From the NCBI GenBank assembly GCA_900547915.1, contig URIN01000100.1, positions 1 through 6,164 on the forward strand: a DNA stretch of 6,164 nt, read 5' to 3'. Made by a program: the position numbers and the translations under genes. Source of the DNA: an uncultured Clostridium sp. GTDB taxonomy: Bacteria > Bacillota > Clostridia > Oscillospirales > Acutalibacteraceae. Position 1 is the stretch's first letter. Each line of letters opens with the position of its first letter. The notes beneath the pieces are model-generated. The model was given only the letters and a program-made list of their open reading frames with translations. It searched no databases and had not been told where the DNA came from. Positions 1-5,507 of the stretch are shown here, one piece after another.

Positions 1-46
1 TACACAAGGCTATTCGTCGGCAGCGTCAGATGTGTATAAGAGACAG
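1..46 (+). other. Residual Illumina Nextera adapter (not genomic)
   Basis: Bases 14-46 are identical to the full 33-nt Nextera read-1 transposase adapter: TCGTCGGCAGCGTC followed by the 19-bp Tn5 mosaic end AGATGTGTATAAGAGACAG. Bases 1-5 (TACAC) match the end of the P5 flow-cell oligo. The 8 bases between, AAGGCTAT at 6-13, sit exactly where the i5 index belongs and match, as I recall it, Nextera XT index S520. The order P5 tail, index, adapter, insert is that of a read running through a short insert. This is untrimmed library sequence at the contig end and should be masked before gene calling. Confidence 0.98.
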
Positions 47-1377
47 CGAATACATATGGCACAAACAGCAAACAGCCGTTTATCCAGTGCACTTTCACAA
101 GGCGCAACTATCTCAACGCTTTTATAGATGTAATAGAAAAATACAGTCCTGATACTATTTTCTGCTGCGATTATGACGGCCATGCAGACCACCGCGCAAT
201 CAGCCTCTTCTTTGAGGAGGCACTCGGGGAAATAATGAAGCGCAAGCCGTTTTATACTCCGCTTGTTTTCAAGGGCTTCGCATATTCAACCGCTTGGGAT
301 GGTGCTCAAGATTATTACAGCCTTAACGCGCTTTCAACCCGCCTAAAAGAGCCGAGCCCATTTATGCGTGAAACAAATACATATCTGTGGGATAAAAGAG
401 TGCGTTTCCCCGTTGCAAAGGAAAGCCTTTCCCGTGTTATGCAGAACTCTTCGGGTTACCGTGCAATGCAGGAATATTCAAGCCAAACGGCAACAGACCA
501 CGCAAACGGAATAATGAATTCGGATAAGGTGTTCTGGCTCAGAAGAACAGACAGCGTTCTTTATAATGCTGAGATAACCGCAACAAGCGGAGACGCTTCT
601 CATCTTACAGATTTTAAACTCGTTGACAGTGGTGATATCAAAAATAATCCGGGTCTGCCGCTTGCAGGCATTTGGCATGCGGAAGCAGGTGACGATAAAC
701 GAATTGTGGCGTTCAGACTGCCGGCAAAGCAGAAAATATGCAGCATTGTTATCTATGAAAGCCCGAACCCGAACAGCCATATTGTTAATGCTCAAATTAT
801 GATTGGCTCGGTATCGTACAATACGGGCGAGCTGAATACGGGCGGACCTACGGTATTTGAATTTCCACCTGTTAATACAGATGTTATAGGTATAAGAATA
901 AAGAGCTGCACGGGTGACTGCGAACTTCTAAAAGTTGAGGCGTTTACCCAGCCCGAAAGCTCGGCGGCAGAATTCATTAAGGTTCAGAACTCAAACGGTG
1001 ATTTCTGCTATGATTATGTAATGAACAAATCCGGCAAGGAAGAATTTTCAGTTTATACTTTTCCTAATCAGAGCGATTTTGAATTTACTGCCGAAAGCAG
1101 TGATGAGGGAGTAGTGTGCTCCGCTCAAAACGGTGTTCTCAGCGTTTATTGCCCTGAGGGAGAAAAGGCAGTTATAACTGTTAAAGCAAAAGATAACCCG
1201 CATATTTACGATTGCTTTACAGTCAGAAATCCCGATGAGCGCGAAAGGTATATCACTTCTTTCAAACAGAACAGCGAACAGAAAATGTGGTCGTTTTCCA
1301 TGCAGTGGGATTATTACCGCGGACTTGTCCGCCGTCTCGGGGTCTATAAACCAATGAATAATAAAAAAGAAAAATAA
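47..1377 (+). CDS. PIG-L (LmbE-like) family deacetylase, 5'-truncated
   Basis: The reading frame is open from the first genomic base (first whole codon at 49) to TAA at 1375, followed at once by a second in-frame TAA, giving 442 residues of a longer protein. The ATG at 235 is internal, because conserved family sequence precedes it: PDTIFCCDYDGHADHR at partial residues 34-49 is the second PIG-L metal motif, with H48 the likely zinc ligand. The first motif (AHPDDE type) is missing because the contig ends. PIG-L enzymes are zinc hydrolases that remove acetyl groups from N-acetylglucosamine-type sugars. The catalytic domain continues to about residue 175 (FKGFAYSTAWDGAQDYY, FPVAKESLSRVM, DKVFWLRRT). 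Residues about 188-300 look like a discoidin (F5/8 type C-like) beta-sandwich and about 310-395 like an Ig-like domain; these two assignments are inferred from sequence texture. The substrate cannot be told from sequence, and any signal peptide is lost. The gene converges on the minus-strand operon. Confidence 0.88.
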
Positions 1378-1384
1378 TAAAGAA

Positions 1385-1418
1385 GCCCGGCAGGTTGAAT
1401 TTCCTGTCGGGTGTTTTT
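1385..1418 (+). terminator. Rho-independent terminator of the PIG-L gene
   Basis: A 9-bp stem pairs CCCGGCAGG (1386-1394) with CCTGTCGGG (1403-1411), containing one G-T wobble, around an 8-base loop. It is followed by TGTTTTT at 1412-1418. G1385 and T1412 can add a further wobble pair. It starts 5 bases after the tandem stop codons of the + strand gene, which is where its intrinsic terminator would be expected. Confidence 0.85.
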
Positions 1419-1422
1419 AATC

Positions 1423-1459
1423 AAAAAGCGGAATGGGGAGGTGCCTCATTCCGCTTTTT
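1423..1459. terminator. Bidirectional hairpin terminator overlapping the rlmA stop
   Basis: AAAAAGCGGAATG (1423-1435) and CATTCCGCTTTTT (1447-1459) form a perfect 13-bp inverted repeat with an 11-base gap that can close further (GGG 1436-1438 with CCT 1444-1446, one pair a wobble). Each strand ends the stem in a T run, so it can act both ways. Its main role is probably to end the minus-strand operon; a second T run would also catch read-through from the + strand gene. The right arm lies inside the last codons of the rlmA-type gene, whose TGA is the complement of 1446-1448. Confidence 0.87.
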
Positions 1460-2216
1460 CATATTCAAGTATTGTGAATGCAAGCGTGGTGTCAAGACTT
1501 TCCACGCCGTTTATTTTATCTTTGTCCGCTTCACTTGTTCGGTAGTAATACGGCGTCATTGAAAAAAGTGTTTTTAAATCGTCACACGGTATGCTTGTGA
1601 CCTTGCTTATTTTTTGTTTTGACACAAGTTTAAGCCCGTTGCCGTCTGGGTAGTTTTCATCGTTCAGATACGGCGTTTCATAAACAAGTGTTTTAAGTTC
1701 TATAAGATGCTCAGGTGCGGGAACAACGCTGTAAAGCTTTCCGCCTTTTTTGAGAACCCTCGCAAACTGGGTGGAATTAAACGGCGCAAAAATATGTATT
1801 GCTGTGTCCACGCTCTCGTCCTTTACGGGAATTGATTTTAAATTAGCAACAAAATATAAACCACCGTTTTTTCTTTTGGCCGCAAGGCGCACCGTCTCTT
1901 TGCTCAGGTCAAAACCGTAAAGCTCACCGGCGTAAGTATCGTAATATCCTTCACCACAGCATATATCAAGCACCGTGCCGCGCATCTTTTTTGATATTTC
2001 TTCCTTTAAAAATGAAAAATATCCTTTTTCAAGAAATTCGTGCCTTGCCCGTGCGGATTCTTTGCTGTCTCCCGTTTTGTCTCCGCTTTTGTTGCTGATT
2101 AGCAGGTTAACATAACCCTCTTTTGCAATGTCAAAGCTGTGAGAGTTAGAGCAGAAAAAACGCTTTTTATCCTTCTTCAGTTCACTGCCGCATACGGGAC
2201 ATAAAAGAATACCCAT
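1446..2216 (-). CDS. rlmA: 23S rRNA (guanine-N1)-methyltransferase, RlmA family
   Basis: This 256-residue protein has the length and order of RlmA. An N-terminal zinc finger has ligands C6, C9, C22 and H26, in the same arrangement as the E. coli enzyme, followed by the family signature FDIAKEGYVNLL (28-39) and the GDSKES segment. A Rossmann-fold methyltransferase domain follows, with SAM motif I VLDICCGEGYY at 82-92. Family members transfer a methyl group from SAM to N1 of a guanine in 23S rRNA hairpin 35 in the exit tunnel: G745 in the Gram-negative RlmA(I) type, G748 in the Gram-positive RlmA(II) type, the latter linked to tylosin resistance. The Gram-positive setting suggests RlmA(II), but specificity is inferred. 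Motif I has C86 where DIGCGEG normally has its first glycine. Its ATG directly abuts the TAA of the upstream deacylase gene; GAGGA at complement 2224-2228 inside that gene gives a 7-base spacing and implies translational coupling. It is the last gene of the operon. Confidence 0.92.
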   Translation of the reverse strand: MGILLCPVCGSELKKDKKRFFCSNSHSFDIAKEGYVNLLISNKSGDKTGDSKESARARHEFLEKGYFSFLKEEISKKMRGTVLDICCGEGYYDTYAGELYGFDLSKETVRLAAKRKNGGLYFVANLKSIPVKDESVDTAIHIFAPFNSTQFARVLKKGGKLYSVVPAPEHLIELKTLVYETPYLNDENYPDGNGLKLVSKQKISKVTSIPCDDLKTLFSMTPYYYRTSEADKDKINGVESLDTTLAFTILEYEKAE

Positions 2217-2768
2217 TTATTCGTCCTCGTGCCACGGCATTTCAACTATTGTTGCTGTGTGTCCCACTGCGGGCAGAAATTTATTTAAAATATCTTCTGT
2301 TTTTATTGCAAGGCTTGATGTGTTTATGCACGGGTGGCAGCCTATGTATTCGCCGCTCATTATGTCCTTGTCAATAATGAGACGCACTCTGTTTTCATTA
2401 TCATTCATAAGACCCAGAACAGAAACAGAGCCCGGAGTTATATCAAGAAACTCTTCCATAAATTCAGCTTCCGCAAATGAAAGACGCGCGCAGCCAAGCT
2501 GTTTCGTTATATCCTTGGTTTTAAAAGGCTTTGAGCCGGGCATCATAAGCAGATAAAATTCCGTTTTCTGCCTGTTTCTTAAAAATAAGTTTTTGCATAT
2601 TTCAACACCCAGCACCTTTTCTATCTCAAGGCACGCCTCCATTGTATCAGCGGCGGGGTGGTCAACTCTTTTATATTCAATGCCAAGCTTATCAAGTAAG
2701 TCGTAAACACGCACTTCCTTGCTTAATCTGTTGCTTAAATCGGCAGGTCTTCCGCTACTTAACTGCAT
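2217..2768 (-). CDS. Ala-tRNA(Pro) deacylase, PrdX/ProXp-ala type (YbaK domain)
   Basis: The 183-residue product is a single YbaK/prolyl-tRNA-synthetase-associated domain, full length for the free-standing PrdX family. Hallmarks are the N-terminal GRPADLSNRLSKE-type lead-in (6-18), VYDLLDKLGIEY (21-32), the presumed functional lysine K59 in CKNLFL, GSKPFKTKDI (78-87), the GSVSVLGLMND loop (113-123) and the conserved HPCINT segment (145-150). Characterised relatives (Clostridium sticklandii PrdX, bacterial ProXp-ala) hydrolyse alanine wrongly attached to tRNA(Pro), a quality-control step in trans to prolyl-tRNA synthetase. The exact substrate here is inferred; other YbaK members act on Cys-tRNA(Pro) or other mischarged tRNAs, but the PrdX-like features favour Ala-tRNA(Pro). 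The ATG at 2768 has GTGAGGA at complement 2776-2782 with 7-base spacing, lying inside the end of alr, whose stop is only 3 bases upstream. It ends exactly where the rRNA methyltransferase gene begins. Confidence 0.9.
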   Translation of the reverse strand: MQLSSGRPADLSNRLSKEVRVYDLLDKLGIEYKRVDHPAADTMEACLEIEKVLGVEICKNLFLRNRQKTEFYLLMMPGSKPFKTKDITKQLGCARLSFAEAEFMEEFLDITPGSVSVLGLMNDNENRVRLIIDKDIMSGEYIGCHPCINTSSLAIKTEDILNKFLPAVGHTATIVEMPWHEDE

Positions 2769-2771
2769 AAT

Positions 2772-3932
2772 TTAATCCTCACTGTTGTACATATAGTTTG
2801 TTGAAAATACTAATTTTCCGCCGCGGTAATATGAGCGTGGGACTCTGCGTGCTATGCGGCAGGGGAGTTCATAGTTAAAGGAATATGCGCTTTCGGAAAC
2901 TTCTTCCATTGAAAGTTCTTTGTCTCCGCTTTTGCCGATAAGAACTACCGTGTCGCCAATCTTTGCGTCTATTCCTGTTATATCAACCATAAACTGGTCC
3001 ATACATACTCTGCCCGTAATTGGCGCAAACTCGCCGTTTATAAGCACTTTGCCCTTGTTTGAAAGGCATCTCGGGTAGCCGTCTGCGTAACCTACGGGAA
3101 TAGTTGCAATCCTGCGGGTTTCACCCGTTTTGTATGTTCCGCCGTAAGATATTTCTCTGCCCGGTTCAAGTTCCTTGATGTGTGTAATATGCGCGTGCCA
3201 TTCCATAACAGGTTTTATTTTCAGCAGACTTTCATCCACTTCGTGAGACGGATAAAGACCATACAGAATTATGCCCATTCGGCACATATCAAAATACTCG
3301 TCAAAATTCATTATGCCTGCGGAGTTATTGATGTGCTTTATCGGTATGTTGATCCCACGCTCCTCAAGCAGTTTTATAAATTCTTTGAATTTATCTCTCT
3401 GTGCAATCGCTTTGCTCAGGTCTTTTTCGTCTGCCGTTGCAAAGTGAGAAAAAAGTCCCTCCGCCTCTATGTTTGGAAGCTTTGTTATTTCAAGGCTTGT
3501 GTCGGCGCTTTCTTCGTTTATCTGAAAGCCAATGCGGCTCATACCTGTGTCAGCGCAGAAGTGAAAAGGTACCGTTTTGCCCTGCTTTACAGCTTCGGCA
3601 GAAAGCGCCTTTGCGTCTTCAAGGCTGAATATAGGCACACGTATGTCATATTTTACTATATCTTCGTATAACTCTTTCGGCACTGCGCCAAGGATGAGAA
3701 CAGGCGTTTTTATACCTGCTTTTTTAAGTTCAATTGCTTCTTCTATGCAAGCAACTCCGTAAAAATCAGCCCTGCCCTCAAACAGTTTCGCAAGCGGCAC
3801 TGCCCCGTGACCGTAAGCATCCGCCTTTATAACACAAAGAAGCTTTACGTTTTCGGGCAGTTTTGCCCTTGTTACATTAAAATTATGCTCCGCCGCGTCA
3901 AGATCTATCGCGGCTTCTGTTCTGAAATACAT
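2772..3932 (-). CDS. alr: Alanine racemase
   Basis: At 386 residues this has normal Alr length and a fold-type III PLP barrel followed by a C-terminal beta domain. The PLP lysine is K36 in VIKADAYGHG (34-43). The second catalytic base is Y263 in REISYGGTY. Other conserved sites are DTGMSRIGF (128-136), HINNSAG (200-206), R218 in CRMGIILYG (the arginine facing the PLP ring), IPVGYADGYPR (278-288) and GRVCMDQFMVD (307-317). It interconverts L- and D-alanine, supplying D-Ala for peptidoglycan or recovering L-Ala from it, in the cytoplasm. C126 occupies the position usually held by a lysine that is carbamylated in the Geobacillus enzyme. The ATG at 3932 follows the pxpA stop by one base, with GAGGT at complement 3941-3945 inside pxpA at 8-base spacing, so translation is probably coupled to pxpA. 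The link to 5-oxoprolinase genes suggests a role in D-amino acid turnover, but it could be the housekeeping racemase. Confidence 0.96.
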   Translation of the reverse strand: MYFRTEAAIDLDAAEHNFNVTRAKLPENVKLLCVIKADAYGHGAVPLAKLFEGRADFYGVACIEEAIELKKAGIKTPVLILGAVPKELYEDIVKYDIRVPIFSLEDAKALSAEAVKQGKTVPFHFCADTGMSRIGFQINEESADTSLEITKLPNIEAEGLFSHFATADEKDLSKAIAQRDKFKEFIKLLEERGINIPIKHINNSAGIMNFDEYFDMCRMGIILYGLYPSHEVDESLLKIKPVMEWHAHITHIKELEPGREISYGGTYKTGETRRIATIPVGYADGYPRCLSNKGKVLINGEFAPITGRVCMDQFMVDITGIDAKIGDTVVLIGKSGDKELSMEEVSESAYSFNYELPCRIARRVPRSYYRGGKLVFSTNYMYNSED

Positions 3933-3933
3933 T

Positions 3934-4698
3934 TCAAATTACCTCAATTGCCTTTTCAAGCGAAACAGTCTCAATGCTATTTTCCTTAAATGCAGCGTTT
4001 AGTTTTTTAACAAATTCTATTGCTTTCGGTCCGTCTCCGTGAACGCAAACGGAATGTGCCTCTATGTCTATGTCCTCACCTGTAAAGGCTTTCACCTTGC
4101 CAAACTTAGCCATTCTTATAACTCTTGAAACAGCTTCGTTTTCATCTTCTATCATAGCTCCGTCAAGTCCGCGCGCTCTCAGCGTGCCGTCTGCCTCATA
4201 GGCTCTGTCTGCAAAGACTTCACTTGCGTATCTCAGTCCAACGGCTTTTGCCGCTTTTATCATCTCTGAGCCTGAAAGCGCAAGCAGGATAAGATCCTTA
4301 TCATAATCAAACACCGCTTTTACAATTGCGTCTGCAAGTGCTCTGTCTTTAGCGGCAGCGTTGTACATTGCTCCGTGCGCCTTTACGTGTTCAAGCTTTA
4401 TGCCTTTTGCGTCTGAAATTGCACCAAGTGCACCGAGTTGGTAGAGCGTAATATCGTAAACTTCTTCAGGAGATAAATTCATTTTTGTTCTTCCGAAATT
4501 TTCTTTGTCAGGATATCCCGGATGTGCGCCTGCTCCCGTGGTTCCTGCCTTGCAAAGTTCAAGTGTTTTTGCCATCATCATAGCGTCACCTGCATGAAAT
4601 CCGCAGGCAATATTAGCGCTGTTGATATGCGGAATTATTATTTCGTCCGCACCTGCGCCCTCGCCAAGGTCACAGTTAAGATTTATTTTATACAACAT
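3934..4698 (-). CDS. pxpA: 5-oxoprolinase subunit A (LamB/YcsF family)
   Basis: The 254-residue product (from ATG 4698) closely follows the PxpA/YcsF family and matches its usual length of about 250. Conserved blocks, counted from this ATG, include INLNCDLGEG (5-14), NIACGFHAGD (29-38), GAHPGYPDKENFGR (57-70), HVKAHGAMYN (104-113), EVFADRAYEADGT (160-172) and VCVHGDG (217-223). PxpA acts with PxpB and PxpC as the prokaryotic ATP-dependent 5-oxoprolinase, opening 5-oxo-L-proline to L-glutamate and so detoxifying spontaneously formed pyroglutamate. Start choice is uncertain: a GTG at 4704 gives two extra residues. The ATG is preferred because the protein then starts close to the family's KI-LN-DLGEG beginning and GAAAGAG lies 5 bases upstream. 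pxpC and the YcsI-like gene lie just upstream and alr follows after one base. pxpB is not in the window. Confidence 0.95.
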   Translation of the reverse strand: MLYKINLNCDLGEGAGADEIIIPHINSANIACGFHAGDAMMMAKTLELCKAGTTGAGAHPGYPDKENFGRTKMNLSPEEVYDITLYQLGALGAISDAKGIKLEHVKAHGAMYNAAAKDRALADAIVKAVFDYDKDLILLALSGSEMIKAAKAVGLRYASEVFADRAYEADGTLRARGLDGAMIEDENEAVSRVIRMAKFGKVKAFTGEDIDIEAHSVCVHGDGPKAIEFVKKLNAAFKENSIETVSLEKAIEVI

Positions 4699-4713
4699 TA
4701 TCACTCTTTCTCA
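4699..4713 (-). promoter_or_regulatory. Weak ribosome binding site and start choice of pxpA
   Basis: Read on the minus strand, the TGA of the upstream gene (4713-4711) is followed by GAAAGAGTGATAATG. Two starts are possible: GTG at 4704, with only GAG at 4712-4710 as a Shine-Dalgarno core, or ATG at 4698, with GAAAGAG at 4710-4704 and a 5-base spacing. Both are weaker than the GAGG or AGGTG sites before the other genes of the operon. PxpA may therefore depend on ribosomes finishing the upstream gene. Confidence 0.5.
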
Positions 4714-5496
4714 GTATTTCAGGCTTGAATTTTTAACATCTGTTATAAACATATGTCCCGGCGAGTGTGTTATCGCAAGGGGAGGTTTTGCGTTCATTAC
4801 CGCATTCTGTGGTGTTACTCCGCATGGCCAAAAAACAGGTATCTCGCCGTCTTTTATTGTGACTGCATCGCCGTAATCAGGATGCGATATATCTTTAATT
4901 CCTATGAGTTCCGGATTTCCTATATGAATAGGCGCTCCGTGTACCCTCGGCATAGCCGCTGTAACATTAACGGCTTTTATAACAAGTTCATATGGTATCG
5001 GGCGCATGGAAACAACCATGTTTCCTCCGAATATACCTGCTTTCTGAAGTTCAATATTTGTGTTGAACATAGGCACATTTTTGCCTTCTTCAATATGCCG
5101 AACGGGTATGCCTGCCTCAAGAAGCTCTGCTTCAAATGAAAATGAGCATCCGATGAGGAAATATATGAAATCATCCTGCCAAATGTCTGAAATGTCTGTT
5201 TTTTCTTCTGTAAGCACACCGTCTTTCCATATCCTGTATTTAGGAAAATCGGTTGCAACATCGGCGTTGTCCGCCATAGTCTTTATAAGCCTTGAACCTG
5301 CGTCTCCCACTTCAAGAATGGGGCAGGGAAGAGGATTTCTTGTGCAGAACAGCAGAAAGTCAAACGCAAGTTCCTTTGGAAGAATACAAAGATTTGCCTG
5401 TGCGTAGCCTGCACACATACCACTTGTCTGTCCTGTTATTTTCTGTTCCTTTATGAGTTTTCTGACTTCACAGGGGCTCATTGATGAATAGTCCAT
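4711..5496 (-). CDS. YcsI/DUF1445 family putative hydro-lyase, D-glutamate cyclase-like
   Basis: This 261-residue protein matches the YcsI (DUF1445) family along its whole length: EVRKLI (10-15), GQTSGMCAGYAQANLCILP (22-40), RNPLPCPILEV (53-63), TDFPKYRIWKDG (82-93), IGCSFSFE (115-122), AGIPVRHIEEGKNVPM (128-143), HGAPIHIG (186-193), VFWPCGVTPQ (221-230) and ITHSPGHMFITD (242-253). The vertebrate mitochondrial relative DGLUCY converts D-glutamate to 5-oxo-D-proline and water. Bacterial members are usually labelled putative hydro-lyases, so D-glutamate cyclase activity is a homology-based inference. In B. subtilis ycsI also lies between the pxpA-type gene ycsF and the pxpB/C-type genes kipI/kipA, so the context is conserved. 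The ATG at 5496 has AAGGTGA at complement 5501-5507 with short spacing, and the gene starts 11 bases after the pxpC stop. All conserved motifs appear intact. Confidence 0.93.
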   Translation of the reverse strand: MDYSSMSPCEVRKLIKEQKITGQTSGMCAGYAQANLCILPKELAFDFLLFCTRNPLPCPILEVGDAGSRLIKTMADNADVATDFPKYRIWKDGVLTEEKTDISDIWQDDFIYFLIGCSFSFEAELLEAGIPVRHIEEGKNVPMFNTNIELQKAGIFGGNMVVSMRPIPYELVIKAVNVTAAMPRVHGAPIHIGNPELIGIKDISHPDYGDAVTIKDGEIPVFWPCGVTPQNAVMNAKPPLAITHSPGHMFITDVKNSSLKY

Positions 5497-5507
5497 ATTT
5501 TCACCTT

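Noticed and set aside
10..192. Open frame of 60 residues on the minus strand at the left end
   Set aside because: Its C-terminal part is translated adapter and the rest is antisense to the conserved PIG-L coding frame.
235..237. ATG as the start of the PIG-L protein
   Set aside because: The same frame is open upstream to base 47 and encodes the conserved DYDGHADHR metal motif, so this ATG is internal.
820..844. Ten-base direct repeat AATACGGGCG with a 15-base period
   Set aside because: It encodes a local NTGELNTGG stretch in the PIG-L gene; two short copies only, most likely chance.
3180..3671. Long + strand open frame of 163 codons opposite alr
   Set aside because: It is antisense to invariant alanine racemase sequence, lacks a recognisable domain, and is explained by codon bias of alr.
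4753..5139. Other + strand open frames opposite the YcsI-like gene
   Set aside because: They overlap a fully conserved gene on the other strand and show no recognisable family or ribosome site.
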